Below, piece by piece: positions 1 through 7,404 of a DNA stretch of 64,000 bases. The notes under the pieces are model-generated. The model did not search any database, was not told where the DNA came from, and saw only the letters and a program-made list of their open reading frames with translations. A program made the translations under genes and the position numbers. Position 1 is the stretch's first letter, and the number at the start of each line of letters is the position of its first letter. Source of the stretch: an uncultured Eubacteriales bacterium (GTDB lineage: Bacteria > Bacillota > Clostridia > Oscillospirales > Acutalibacteraceae); NCBI GenBank assembly GCA_934462705.1, contig CAKSIH010000002.1, forward strand, positions 62,001 through 126,000, read 5' to 3'.

Positions 1-600
1 GACTGGATATGTGAAATAAAAAATGATATGCCAATTTCACTTGAAAAAAAAATTAAAATTTATAAAGAGAAGTATAATATTCCAATAAAAGATGCAGAAA
101 CTATACTAAAGTACAATAAAGCGGCTTATTTTTTTGAAGAGGCCTCTAAGAATGTAAAAAATAAGACATTAGTGATTAATTTTATTTTAGGAGAAGTATT
201 TAATGTTTTAGGGTCTGAAAAGGCGAAGCAGGACTTTAACTTAAAAATAGGCCCGGGGGATTTGGAGAGGCTTGCTTTATTAGTTGAAGATGGGAAAATA
301 CCTTTTAATTTGGCAAGGACTAGACTTAGAAATTTGATTAAAACTGGAGAGTTAGATTTAAGCTTTAATCTTATTAAGGAAGATGAAATAATTTCAATAA
401 TTAAAACGGTTTTAAAAGAAAACTTAGACATTATAAATGAATATTTAAAGGGAAAAACATCGGCAATAGAACCATTGATAGGCAAAGTAATACGGTACAC
501 ATCATATGAGGCAAATCCAATAAAAGTCAGAGAAATAATGATCAAATTAATAGATAATACAAATACAAAAGGTAAAAATATTGACAAAAACAGGGAGTAG
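1..600 (+). CDS. gatB: Asp-tRNA(Asn)/Glu-tRNA(Gln) amidotransferase subunit B, C-terminal part (partial)
   Basis: The frame is open from the first base, so the gene begins before the window and only about its last 199 codons are present; the ATG at 28 is internal. The segment matches the helical and YqeY-like tail of GatB: an early DAETI/AAYFFEEA stretch, GEVFNVLG, a helix around LARTRLRNLIKTGELD, and a final LIGKVIRYTSYEANP segment corresponding to the conserved LxGQVMKxTxGxANP end. In the GatCAB complex this tail grips the tRNA while GatA supplies ammonia to convert Glu-tRNA(Gln) to Gln-tRNA(Gln) in the cytoplasm. It is more divergent than a typical GatB tail. A consensus promoter for the next gene lies inside its last codons. 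The kinase domain is outside the window, so the assignment rests on the tail alone. Confidence 0.8.
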   Translation, partial: DWICEIKNDMPISLEKKIKIYKEKYNIPIKDAETILKYNKAAYFFEEASKNVKNKTLVINFILGEVFNVLGSEKAKQDFNLKIGPGDLERLALLVEDGKIPFNLARTRLRNLIKTGELDLSFNLIKEDEIISIIKTVLKENLDIINEYLKGKTSAIEPLIGKVIRYTSYEANPIKVREIMIKLIDNTNTKGKNIDKNRE

Positions 601-609
601 TGTTATAAT
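581..609 (+). promoter_or_regulatory. Sigma-A promoter for the sugar transferase
   Basis: TTGACA (581-586), a 17-base spacer and TATAAT (604-609), with TG at 601-602 giving an extended -10. It is a perfect consensus promoter lying in the 3' end of gatB. Transcription should start near 616, which rules out the TTG at 609 as a start codon. Confidence 0.85.
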
Positions 610-644
610 TGATATCGCTTTTAACACTTGCAGGGAGGGAATGT

Positions 645-1316
645 ATGAATAGTGAAATTGAAGATTTAAAGCCTTGTTATAATTCCCTTCCAGCAACAGA
701 AACTTTTATTATAACTAAAAAAATTGCATCTTATTTAAGGCTCAAGCGACTTTTGGACATAGTCATATCCTTTACGTGTTTAGTTCTTTTGTTGCCGTTG
801 CTTTTGCTAATTTCAGTTTTGGTTAGTGTTGATTCTAAAGGATCGGTTATTTTCTCTCAAAAGAGAGTGGGGAAAAATGGTAAATTAATTAAGGTATATA
901 AATTTAGAACTATGATGCCTGAGGCGCCTGAAAATATTGCAACTGGTGAGCTTGAAGATGCACATTCTTATATAACTAAATCTGGGAAAATACTTAGAAT
1001 GACAAGCCTTGATGAGTTGCCACAGCTAATAAATGTACTAAAGGGAGATATGAGTATAGTTGGTCCAAGGCCTTTAATTCTTGAAGAAGGAGAAATTCAC
1101 AAGCTTAGGTTAAAAAGAGGAGTATATTCTATAAGGCCTGGTATTACGGGTTTAGCTCAAATAAATGGAAGAGACCTTTTAAGCATTGAAGATAAAGTAA
1201 AATTTGATACAATGTACTTACAAAATGTCTCATTAAAGACAGATATGTTAATAATTATTAAGTCTATATTCGTTGTGTTTAGTCATACAGATTTTTTTGA
1301 AGGCAAGCGGAATTAA
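645..1316 (+). CDS. Undecaprenyl-phosphate sugar phosphotransferase (bacterial sugar transferase family)
   Basis: Probable membrane enzyme that moves a sugar-1-phosphate from a UDP-sugar to undecaprenyl phosphate, the first step of a surface polysaccharide. The 223-residue protein has one hydrophobic segment near residues 33-57 (LLDIVISFTCLVLLLPLLLL) and then the PglC-like catalytic core: FSQKRVG, KFRTM, SLDELPQL, GDMSIVGPRPL and PGITGLAQINGR. It is a monotopic short form without the N-terminal multi-helix domain of the larger WbaP type. The ATG at 645 is chosen because an AGGGAGGG ribosome site sits just upstream and because the promoter -10 ends at 609. It forms a single-gene unit closed by a terminator. 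No other glycosyltransferase genes are adjacent, so the polysaccharide it serves cannot be named. Confidence 0.9.
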   Translation: MNSEIEDLKPCYNSLPATETFIITKKIASYLRLKRLLDIVISFTCLVLLLPLLLLISVLVSVDSKGSVIFSQKRVGKNGKLIKVYKFRTMMPEAPENIATGELEDAHSYITKSGKILRMTSLDELPQLINVLKGDMSIVGPRPLILEEGEIHKLRLKRGVYSIRPGITGLAQINGRDLLSIEDKVKFDTMYLQNVSLKTDMLIIIKSIFVVFSHTDFFEGKRN

Positions 1317-1357
1317 AAAACAAGATAGGTGATTTAATTCACTTACCTTGTTTTTAT
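1317..1357 (+). terminator. Intrinsic terminator after the sugar transferase
   Basis: Arms AACAAGATAGGTGA and TCACTTACCTTGTT pair with one wobble and one mismatch around a short TTTAAT loop and are followed by TTTTT. Confidence 0.75.
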
Positions 1358-1485
1358 CTATTAAAGAATTTTCAGTGAAAGAATTATTTTAATGGTAAAT
1401 ATTCCATTTATATTTTATATATGTTAAAATATTATTGTTTATAAAGATAAAATATTATATTAGCCAAGAAAGGTAGGACTTAATT

Positions 1486-2559
1486 ATGTGGAAATTATTA
1501 AACAAAGTGGCACTGGGGACTGCATTTGTATTTTTTTTATTAAATGTGTTTCCATTAACGTTTGCGCAAGATATTCCAGGGGACACAGAGGATAACCCTA
1601 TTGTAATAAAGTCTTGCGCAGATCTGGAGGTTTTTTCTCAAGATGTGTCAAGTGGAAATAGCTATGCGGGCAAGTTTGTACGCCTTGATGATGATATTTA
1701 CATAACTAAACATGAGGTTCCAAATGGTGGAGCGGTAAAGTGGGAGCCCATAGGTTTTGCAGCTTTTAATTTCTACAATAAAGAAAAGCTAGTAAAAACT
1801 AAATCTTTCGATGGTTTTTTTGATGGAAATGGTAAGACAATATATTGTAATATAAATGGATTTTATCAATCAGATCAATTTTGCAAGGCTAGTGCAATTT
1901 TTGGTTGTTTAGGAAAAAATGGAGTTATTAAAAATTTAACTGTGAATGGAAGAGTTGAAACAGATAATATAAAAATTAGTCCAGCAGTTCTTTGTAATGT
2001 GAATTTAGGAGTTATAAAAGATTGCAATTTAAATGTAAATGTTAATAATACAAAGGGCGTTAATGGAATTAGTTTTGCTAATTATGGAACAATATTAAAC
2101 TGTAATGTAAATGGCAATTTTAATACGAGTGATTTAAATTGCTCTGCGGTAGCTAGCTTGAATTATGGAAAAATTAAGGAATGCTCTGTAGTGGCTAATT
2201 TCTTTAATGGAAAGAATGGAGGTCTAAATGGGGATGATATTTATCAAATGCCGGAAACAGGAGGGATTTCTAATTATAATAAAGGAGAAATATTAAACTG
2301 TAATGTAAAGGCAAACATTGTTAGCGCTAAGGATAATAAAATAGGAGATAAAGTCAACATTAACGATGAAGATGTAAGTTATCATGGCATTGCGGGTGGA
2401 ATAGCTTCTAACAATGAAGGCTGCATAAAGGAGTGCACTTTTAGCGGGAAAATAAGTGCGTTTTATTCCGGTGCTATAACAGGGATGAACCGCATGAATA
2501 TTGATAATTGTGTGGTAAATGATGCTACGATAGAAGGAAAGATGATATATCGCAGCTAA
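1486..2559 (+). CDS. Secreted protein with GLUG-like beta-helix repeats
   Basis: Exported protein of 357 residues with unknown ligand. Residues 1-28 form a signal peptide (Lys near the N-terminus, hydrophobic core GTAFVFFLLNVF, cleavage near TFA-Q). The mature part contains repeated units of about 30-40 residues built on N-x-G-x-I-x-x-C-x-V, for example GVIKNLTVNG, GVIKDCNLNV, GTILNCNVNG, GKIKECSVVA, GEILNCNVKA and GCIKECTFSG. That pattern is typical of GLUG or right-handed beta-helix surface proteins. There is no LPxTG anchor, S-layer or choline-binding domain, so it is either released or held non-covalently. It is rich in cysteine, nearly one per repeat, which is unusual for a secreted Gram-positive protein. 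A weak ribosome site (AAAGG) precedes the ATG. It stands alone and ends at a bidirectional terminator. Confidence 0.7.
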   Translation: MWKLLNKVALGTAFVFFLLNVFPLTFAQDIPGDTEDNPIVIKSCADLEVFSQDVSSGNSYAGKFVRLDDDIYITKHEVPNGGAVKWEPIGFAAFNFYNKEKLVKTKSFDGFFDGNGKTIYCNINGFYQSDQFCKASAIFGCLGKNGVIKNLTVNGRVETDNIKISPAVLCNVNLGVIKDCNLNVNVNNTKGVNGISFANYGTILNCNVNGNFNTSDLNCSAVASLNYGKIKECSVVANFFNGKNGGLNGDDIYQMPETGGISNYNKGEILNCNVKANIVSAKDNKIGDKVNINDEDVSYHGIAGGIASNNEGCIKECTFSGKISAFYSGAITGMNRMNIDNCVVNDATIEGKMIYRS

Positions 2560-2649
2560 GTAATGATGTTAAATGTCAACATTGTAAAAGTGATGAATCT
2601 ATAAGTTTTTTTGTAAGGAAACAAAAATATTTATAAATTAAAAGAAAAT

Positions 2650-2686
2650 AAAAGGATGCCTGTATTTGTACGGCATCCTTTTATTT
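2650..2686. terminator. Bidirectional terminator between convergent genes
   Basis: Perfect arms AAAAGGATGCC and GGCATCCTTTT around a 10-base loop with A/T runs on both sides. It serves the secreted protein gene from the left and the XRE regulator from the right, whose stop codon overlaps it. Confidence 0.9.
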
Positions 2687-3379
2687 TATGCTAGAGTCAA
2701 TAGTTATTTCAGCTCTTTGAATTAAATTGAAGAGAGAAGATGATATTGCAGGATAATCTATAGATATTTTTTCAGAGGAAATTGACAATGGAGAGATTTT
2801 TTCCATTTTACCCATGTTTCGAGCAGAAACTCCTGATAAAATGCATGAAATATTATTTTCAGTAATACATTGAACGGCATTTGATAAAGGTAACCCTGAT
2901 TGAGGTGGTAAACTAAATATGTCTTGGGCATTTTTTGAGTTTGAAGCGTACAATATTCTAAAGATTTTATACGTAGTTATCATAAAATAGTTGGATGTTT
3001 CTGTTGTAAGTGGCTTATTATTGATTTTTTGCAAAATATCAAATATAATATTGATTGAGTTTATTATTAATTTTTTATTTAATGTAGAAAAAACAGAGCC
3101 TTTAAATGCGTTATCTTTTATTGAGGTGTCGTTTTCCGGAATATCGTCAACAGATATTTTAGCACCATTTCTATCCGGTGTTCTTCCAAGAAGATAATCA
3201 CAGGATACATTATAGTAGTCGGCTATTCGAACAATAAAATCAAGTCCACATTCTCGTATTCCTTTTTCATAATGTGAGAGAAGAGCTTGAGATATATTTA
3301 AATCAGATGCAGCCTGCTTTTGACTTATATTTTTTTCTTTTCTCAAAAGTGTAATAATACGCGAAAAATTTTTATTCAT
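2681..3379 (-). CDS. XRE-family transcriptional regulator
   Basis: Cytoplasmic DNA-binding protein of 232 residues. Residues about 6-62 form a Cro/C1-type helix-turn-helix: ITLLRKEKNISQKQAA, LNISQALLSHYEKG and ADYYNVSCDYLLG, the last being the usual end of a SinR/ImmR-type domain. The remaining 170 residues are a mostly helical domain that I do not recognise; it has no peptidase or kinase motif. The ATG is preceded by GGAGG at a good distance. The gene is divergent from the histidine phosphatase gene, with 115 bases between the two starts, so it may regulate that promoter or its own. Its target is not visible from the sequence. Confidence 0.85.
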   Translation of the reverse strand: MNKNFSRIITLLRKEKNISQKQAASDLNISQALLSHYEKGIRECGLDFIVRIADYYNVSCDYLLGRTPDRNGAKISVDDIPENDTSIKDNAFKGSVFSTLNKKLIINSINIIFDILQKINNKPLTTETSNYFMITTYKIFRILYASNSKNAQDIFSLPPQSGLPLSNAVQCITENNISCILSGVSARNMGKMEKISPLSISSEKISIDYPAISSSLFNLIQRAEITIDSSIK

Positions 3380-3494
3380 TATAAACCTCCGATATTTGCT
3401 TGACTATAAATAACCATTGGTAAATTATATAATATTTAAACCTCTTTGTAAAGATTACATTTTTAGATTTTATTTTTTAGGAGGATTTTCATCT

Positions 3495-4196
3495 ATGAAA
3501 ACTTTTAACATACATTTTATTCGTCATGGTGTAACAAAAGGTAACATAAGTGGAGCATATATAGGAGCAACAGATATACCTCTTGCACCGGAGGGCATAT
3601 TAAAATTAAAGAGCTTAAAGCAAAGTTTTAATTATCCTAAGGTGGATGCTGTTTACTCCAGCTATTTAATGCGATGTGTTCAAACGGCCAATATTTTATA
3701 TCCTGAAAATGAAGTTGTAACAATGCCAGGGCTTGAAGAGTATAATTTTGGTGAGTGGGAAGGAAAAACAGCTAAGGACCTTAAGGATGATGAAAAATTT
3801 TTGCAATGGATTTCAAATTCAAAGGATGTTTGCCCGGATGGAGGAGAAAGTTTATCTGATTTTACATGTAGAGTTTTAAAATCGTTTGAGAATTTAGTTA
3901 AAAAAATTATAATATCAGATAAAAAGGATAATGCGGTAATTTCTCATGGAGGAGTTATAATGACGATTTTATCTGCATTTGGTGTACCAAGAGCCAAGGT
4001 GCATGATTGGCTAGTTGACAATGGATGTGGATATTCTATAAGAATTATGCCAAGCTTATGGATGAGACAGCAAGCCTTTGAGGTTTATTCTAAAATTCCA
4101 ACAGATATGACTGCAGATAGAGCACCTGAAAGTGCATATATGGTAGATTTAGTTAGAGAGATAGCAAATAATGCGTATGGAGATGAGAAACAATAA
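3495..4196 (+). CDS. Histidine phosphatase family protein (phosphoglycerate mutase-like)
   Basis: Cytoplasmic phosphatase or mutase of 233 residues. The N-terminal FIRHGVTKGN carries the phospho-accepting histidine of the RHG motif. LEEYNFGEWEG supplies the acid-base glutamate region, and VISHGGVIMTIL the second catalytic histidine. The pattern fits the CobC/GpmB branch, which acts on small phosphate esters; the substrate cannot be told from the motifs. The start at 3495 is chosen over the TTG at 3417 because an AGGAGG site lies 10 bases upstream and homologous proteins begin close to the RHG motif. It is divergent from the XRE gene and appears to be a single-gene unit. Confidence 0.88.
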   Translation: MKTFNIHFIRHGVTKGNISGAYIGATDIPLAPEGILKLKSLKQSFNYPKVDAVYSSYLMRCVQTANILYPENEVVTMPGLEEYNFGEWEGKTAKDLKDDEKFLQWISNSKDVCPDGGESLSDFTCRVLKSFENLVKKIIISDKKDNAVISHGGVIMTILSAFGVPRAKVHDWLVDNGCGYSIRIMPSLWMRQQAFEVYSKIPTDMTADRAPESAYMVDLVREIANNAYGDEKQ

Positions 4197-4304
4197 TTAA
4201 CATGTTAAATTTTAATTTTAGTTTTTTATTTGTATACAAATCATAACATACGAGCATAATATACAAAGTGTTTGAATAATTAAAAACAATTTTTTAAATT
4301 TATA

Positions 4305-4333
4305 TTGACTTTCCCTAGAAAATATGATAAAAT
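4305..4333 (+). promoter_or_regulatory. Promoter of the substrate-binding lipoprotein gene
   Basis: TTGACT (4305-4310), 17 bases, TAAAAT (4328-4333), with TG at 4325-4326 forming an extended -10. It lies 34 bases before the start codon. The same TGATAAAATAA core recurs in front of miaB. Confidence 0.8.
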
Positions 4334-4366
4334 AAGGTAAATTATTAAACAGGAGGTATGATTTAA

Positions 4367-5269
4367 ATGGCAAAAAGGTTAATTAAGTTAGTATCAGTGG
4401 TTTTATCGGCGTGTTTTTTGGTGACTCTGGTTGCATGTAACAGCTCGAGCAATAATACTCAAGAGTCTCCAGCGGAAGAAACAAAAACTCTTAGAGTTGG
4501 TATGAATGGAGATATGCAAACCTACTCATCTCAACAAGCGGATACAGATGCCTCATTTCAGGATGTAGGGTTAATTACAGGTATGGTTCCCTACTGTTGG
4601 ATACAAAAAGATGATTCTAATGGTGCTGTAAAAATTGAAAACAGCGATAAATACATGAATGGTTATGATGTTAGAATAGCGAAGAAGATAGCGGAAGGTC
4701 TTAATAGAGAATTAGTTATTGTAAATGTTTCCTGGGAAGATTTAATTGATAAGGTAAACAACGGTGAAATAGATTTAATTATATCGGGAATGTCACCTAC
4801 AAGCCAGAGAAAAGAATCAATAGATTTTTCTGACTCCTATTATACTTCTGGCTTTGCTTTTGTTGTAAATAGCAGTGGCAATTTAGCTAATGCAACTAAA
4901 CTAACAGATTTAAAAGGGGCACTTTTGGCTTCCATGAGTAATACTGTTCCTTATACTTTGTTAGATACGATTGAAGATGTAGACAAGGTTCCTCTTGCTA
5001 ACTTTACGGAGTGTGAGGCAGCTTTATTGGTAGATCAAATAGATGGTTTTTTGACAGAAACACCTCAAGCAAAAATAGCATGTAATAAAAATGATTCCTT
5101 TAAGCTTATTGATGTAACTAATCAGTTTAATTTATCAGAGGATGAACGTTCAGTAGCAGTGGGAATGAAAAAAGATAGCGATTTAAAATCTAAGGTAAAT
5201 GAAATTATTTCTAAGATTTCCACAGAGGAACGTGAGAGTTTAATGGATGAAGTTATAAAAGTAGCATAA
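4367..5269 (+). CDS. Amino-acid-type ABC transporter substrate-binding lipoprotein (family 3)
   Basis: Extracellular solute receptor anchored to the membrane by a lipid. Residues 1-23 are a lipoprotein signal with lipobox LVAC (Cys24), followed by a Ser/Asn-rich linker. The rest follows the SBP_bac_3 fold: LRVGMNGDM at the start of lobe 1, MNGYDVRIAKKIAEGLN, VSWEDLIDKVNNGEIDLIISGMSPTSQRKESIDFSDSYYTSG and TDLKGALLASMSN. The GEIDLIISGMS...R...FS stretch is the usual contact region for amino acid ligands. An AGGAGG site precedes the ATG. No permease or ATPase gene is adjacent, and the gene has its own promoter and terminator, so it is an orphan receptor. The ligand is probably a polar amino acid but this is inference. 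Confidence 0.88.
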   Translation: MAKRLIKLVSVVLSACFLVTLVACNSSSNNTQESPAEETKTLRVGMNGDMQTYSSQQADTDASFQDVGLITGMVPYCWIQKDDSNGAVKIENSDKYMNGYDVRIAKKIAEGLNRELVIVNVSWEDLIDKVNNGEIDLIISGMSPTSQRKESIDFSDSYYTSGFAFVVNSSGNLANATKLTDLKGALLASMSNTVPYTLLDTIEDVDKVPLANFTECEAALLVDQIDGFLTETPQAKIACNKNDSFKLIDVTNQFNLSEDERSVAVGMKKDSDLKSKVNEIISKISTEERESLMDEVIKVA

Positions 5270-5270
5270 T

Positions 5271-5303
5271 AAAAAAGCACACCAAAACACGGTGTGCTTT
5301 TTT
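5271..5303. terminator. Bidirectional terminator
   Basis: AAAAAAGCACACC and GGTGTGCTTTTTT pair perfectly around AAAACAC. It separates the lipoprotein gene from the convergent small membrane protein gene. Confidence 0.92.
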
Positions 5304-5617
5304 CATGATGTTAACCTGTAAATAGCATAAATACTTGCAATAATGGCTGCACCTAGTGAACCATATATAATAACTTTAAATTTATGAAATAAATTTAACT
5401 TTTTTATAGGTACGTTTTTTAATCTTTTATTTATGTATATTAGTATATCTCTTTTAGAGTTTTCCAGCATTTTTTGCTCTTCTAAAGTTAAATTATTCAT
5501 GCTGTTGCTACACGCAGAAGGCTCTTTTACAGCCTCATTTGCGTAAATAGCCTTACTATAGCTAGCAAGCGTAAAAATTGTGAAAAAAACGATTAAAATA
5601 GATATAAATTTTTTCAT
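5303..5617 (-). CDS. Small hypothetical protein with signal peptide and C-terminal membrane helix
   Basis: 104 residues, not recognised. Residues 1-27 look like a signal peptide (MKKF start, hydrophobic ISILIVFFTIFTLASY, possible cleavage after IYA). A polar middle follows, with LTLEEQKMLENSKRDI forming a likely amphipathic helix. The end is a hydrophobic segment, IIYGSLGAAIIASIYAIY, followed by only a few residues. It would be a small membrane-tethered protein exposed outside the cell. The ribosome site CTCC on the plus strand (GGAGG on the coding strand) lies 7-8 bases before the ATG, supporting translation. It lies downstream of the tRNA terminator and has no obvious functional partner. 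Confidence 0.6.
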   Translation of the reverse strand: MKKFISILIVFFTIFTLASYSKAIYANEAVKEPSACSNSMNNLTLEEQKMLENSKRDILIYINKRLKNVPIKKLNLFHKFKVIIYGSLGAAIIASIYAIYRLTS

Positions 5618-5636
5618 AAATACCTCCTTAATACAA

Positions 5637-5664
5637 TAAAAGCTCTCCTAAAAGGAGAGCTTTT
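5637..5664 (-). terminator. Terminator of the tRNA operon
   Basis: Arms AAAAGCTCTCCT and AGGAGAGCTTTT pair perfectly around a three-base loop just downstream of tRNA-Glu and end in a T run on the minus strand. Confidence 0.88.
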
Positions 5665-5670
5665 AACATT

Positions 5671-5745
5671 TGGTGACCCGGACGGGAATCGAACCCGTGT
5701 TACCGCCGTGAAAGGGCGGTGTCTTAACCGCTTGACCACCGGGCC
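5671..5745 (-). tRNA. tRNA-Glu (anticodon TTC)
   Basis: The minus strand folds into a 75-base tRNA with acceptor arms GGCCCGG and CCGGGTC, anticodon stem CCGCC/GGCGG enclosing loop CTTTCAC, T-loop GGTTCGATTCC and an encoded CCA. Anticodon TTC reads GAA and GAG. It is the second gene of a two-tRNA unit. Confidence 0.95.
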
Positions 5746-5753
5746 GGATGCAT

Positions 5754-5830
5754 TGGTAGCGGTAATTGGATTTGAACCAATGACACTCCGGGTATGAACC
5801 GAATGCTCTAGCCAACTGAGCTATACCGCC
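5754..5830 (-). tRNA. tRNA-Met (anticodon CAT, elongator type)
   Basis: The minus strand gives a 77-base tRNA with acceptor arms GGCGGTA and TACCGCT, D-arm AGCTCAGTTGGCTAGAGC, anticodon loop TTCATAC and an encoded CCA. The GGCGG acceptor and the absence of the three G:C pairs of the initiator anticodon stem fit elongator tRNA-Met. A CAT anticodon modified to lysidine (tRNA-Ile2) cannot be fully excluded by eye. Confidence 0.9.
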
Positions 5831-5863
5831 ACATTTGCTCCGGTAGAGCAGCGAACAAGATAT

Positions 5864-5892
5864 ATTGTAATACATAAAAGTCGTCTTGTCAA
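5864..5892 (-). promoter_or_regulatory. Promoter of the tRNA-Met/tRNA-Glu operon
   Basis: On the minus strand, TTGACA (5892-5887), a 17-base spacer and TACAAT (5869-5864) lie 34 bases before tRNA-Met. Confidence 0.88.
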
Positions 5893-5910
5893 CACTTTTT
5901 TTAAAATTTT

Positions 5911-6633
5911 TTAAAAAATTTTTTCCCAGCCATCAACGTTAAAGCGCTGCATAGCTCCAATTATTTTTTTATTAAGATCCGGGTATTGATTTTTTAAGTC
6001 TTCTATGAGGTTTTTAGCTTTTTGCCTGTTAGTAAGACCATTTACAGGGCAACCGCTTTGAACTATGGGCAGTTTATTTTGCATAATAAAGTTTTTTATT
6101 TTTAGTTCATTGCAAAAGATGAGGGGACGTATCATATAAATATTTTTTCGTGAAAGGTAAGCAACAGGAGCAAAGCAGCCAATATTTCCACAGTCAAAGA
6201 GGTTCATTATAAAAGTTTCTGTAGCATCTTCAAGGTTGTGACCAAGGGCAATTTTATTGCAACCAAGTTCCAAAGCCATATTATGTAAAATACCTCTTCT
6301 CATTTTTGCACACAAACTACACGGATGATCTTCTTTTCTAACATCAAAAATAATAGTTGCAAGCTGAGTTCTTTTTATAACGTATTTGATATTTAAACTT
6401 TGGCAAAGGTTTTCAATTGATGAAAAATCTGTTTGAGAATTGTTAAATCCAGGGTCAACGGAAATTGCAACTATATCAAATTTAATAGGATAATATCGCT
6501 TAATGGCGTTAAGAGCGTAAAGCAAAAAAACGGAATCCTTACCTCCGGATACGCAAACAGCAATTTTGTCATTTTCAGCAATCATTTTATATTTATCGAT
6601 AGCGGCACGAACGGTGCCAATTAAATGGTTCAT
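5911..6633 (-). CDS. TtcA-family tRNA 2-thiolation ATPase
   Basis: Predicted cytoplasmic PP-loop enzyme of 240 residues that activates a tRNA base with ATP and inserts sulfur; TtcA in E. coli makes 2-thiocytidine 32. The PP-loop VSGGKDS lies at residues 28-34. The iron-sulfur ligands of the family appear as CSLC (105-108) and a third cysteine in SGCP near residue 195. LGHNLEDATETFIMNLF is the conserved helix after the P-loop fold. It is shorter than E. coli TtcA (about 310 residues), as in many Clostridia. TilS is rejected because it lacks the CxxC and has extra C-terminal domains. The start has a good AAGGAGAC site. It sits beside two tRNA genes but has its own promoter region. Whether it modifies C32 or another base is not settled. 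Confidence 0.82.
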   Translation of the reverse strand: MNHLIGTVRAAIDKYKMIAENDKIAVCVSGGKDSVFLLYALNAIKRYYPIKFDIVAISVDPGFNNSQTDFSSIENLCQSLNIKYVIKRTQLATIIFDVRKEDHPCSLCAKMRRGILHNMALELGCNKIALGHNLEDATETFIMNLFDCGNIGCFAPVAYLSRKNIYMIRPLIFCNELKIKNFIMQNKLPIVQSGCPVNGLTNRQKAKNLIEDLKNQYPDLNKKIIGAMQRFNVDGWEKIF

Positions 6634-6659
6634 AAAAGTCTCCTTTTTTATTTTTATAT

Positions 6660-6668
6660 ATTATAACA
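6660..6668 (-). promoter_or_regulatory. Candidate extended -10 promoter for the ttcA-like gene
   Basis: TGTTATAAT on the minus strand, 27 bases before the start codon. The matching -35 region is poor, so the call rests on the extended -10. Confidence 0.45.
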
Positions 6669-6871
6669 TACTTTATTGTAATACATAAGTTTTTTAGAAA
6701 AAAACAAATTGTCAAAAAAATAAAGATTTTATTGAAAAACAAAATAAAAAAATTGCTCTATTAAATTAATATATATCAATTTAACAATAATGTAAACCTC
6801 AGTAAATTGGGGCTTGTGAACATAATGAACAATATTTGCGAAAAAATGGTTAAGAAAATCTATGAAAATAC
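6669..6871. other. AT-rich divergent intergenic region with no gene seen
   Basis: The whole gap between the ttcA-like start and mraZ is 336 bases. This inner part is runs of A and T with no start codon next to a ribosome site and no strong hairpin. It probably only separates the two divergent promoters. Confidence 0.6.
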
Positions 6872-6900
6872 TTGCAAAAAATTTTTTTCTATATTATAAT
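6872..6900 (+). promoter_or_regulatory. Promoter of the dcw operon
   Basis: TTGCAA (6872-6877), 17 bases, TATAAT (6895-6900), about 70 bases before mraZ. The MraZ-type repeats begin directly after the -10. Confidence 0.8.
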
Positions 6901-6905
6901 AAATT

Positions 6906-6945
6906 AAGTGGTGAATTGTGGGGTAAAGTAGAGATGAGTGGTAAT
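6906..6945 (+). promoter_or_regulatory. MraZ operator: four repeats at 10-base spacing
   Basis: GTGG occurs at 6908, 6918 and 6938, with the degenerate GTAG at 6928, so four units repeat every 10 bases (AAGTGGTGAA, TTGTGGGGTA, AAGTAGAGAT, GAGTGGTAAT). MraZ of other bacteria is known to bind tandem repeats with about this core and one-helical-turn spacing. They overlap the expected transcription start near 6907, which suggests autoregulation of the dcw operon. Confidence 0.7.
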
Positions 6946-6969
6946 TGTTTATACTAAGAGGTGAATTCT

Positions 6970-7389
6970 ATGTTGATAGGCGAGTACCAGCATAATATTG
7001 ATATAAAAGGTAGAGTCGCGGTACCGTCAAAGTTTCGCGATGATCTGGGCTCGCAATTTTATATAACCAAAGGGTTGGACAATTGCCTATTTGTATTACC
7101 ACTTTCAGAATGGAGCCGCCTTGAAGAGAAAATAAGGGCAATGCCAATATCAAAAGCGAGAGGCTTGCAAAGATTTTTCTTTTCGGGTGCGGCAGAAGTT
7201 CAACCGGACAAGCAGGGGAGAATTTTAATACCACAACAGCTTCGCGAACATGCTAAGCTTAATAAAGAAGTTACACTTATAGGAACTTTAAACAGGGTTG
7301 AAATTTGGGATTCAGAAAAATGGAAGGACTTTAACTCAAATTTAACACAGGAAAGCATAGAGGATGCAATGGACATGCTTGAATTATAG
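6970..7389 (+). CDS. mraZ: MraZ, transcriptional regulator of the dcw operon
   Basis: DNA-binding protein of 139 residues made of two AbrB-like half-domains, each with the DxxGR signature: NIDIKGRVAVPSKF near the N-terminus and PDKQGRILIPQQLRE in the second half. The family forms a ring of subunits that binds tandem repeats upstream of its own gene. The ATG at 6970 is preferred over the GTG at 6961, because family members begin with a short M-x-x-GEYQHNID and an AGAGGTG site lies 6 bases upstream. It is the first gene of the dcw operon, 15 bases before rsmH, with matching repeats just upstream. Confidence 0.95.
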   Translation: MLIGEYQHNIDIKGRVAVPSKFRDDLGSQFYITKGLDNCLFVLPLSEWSRLEEKIRAMPISKARGLQRFFFSGAAEVQPDKQGRILIPQQLREHAKLNKEVTLIGTLNRVEIWDSEKWKDFNSNLTQESIEDAMDMLEL

Positions 7390-7404
7390 GAAAGGAATAG
7401 TATT

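Noticed and set aside
609..644. TTG at 609 as start of the sugar transferase
   Set aside because: It lies inside the -10 hexamer of the promoter, upstream of the expected transcript start.
5663..5875. A 70-codon reading frame on the minus strand
   Set aside because: It runs through both tRNA genes, which have complete cloverleaf structure; it has no ribosome site of its own.
5911..6633. TilS (tRNA-Ile lysidine synthetase)
   Set aside because: The CxxC pair and third cysteine are TtcA features, and the C-terminal TilS domains are missing.
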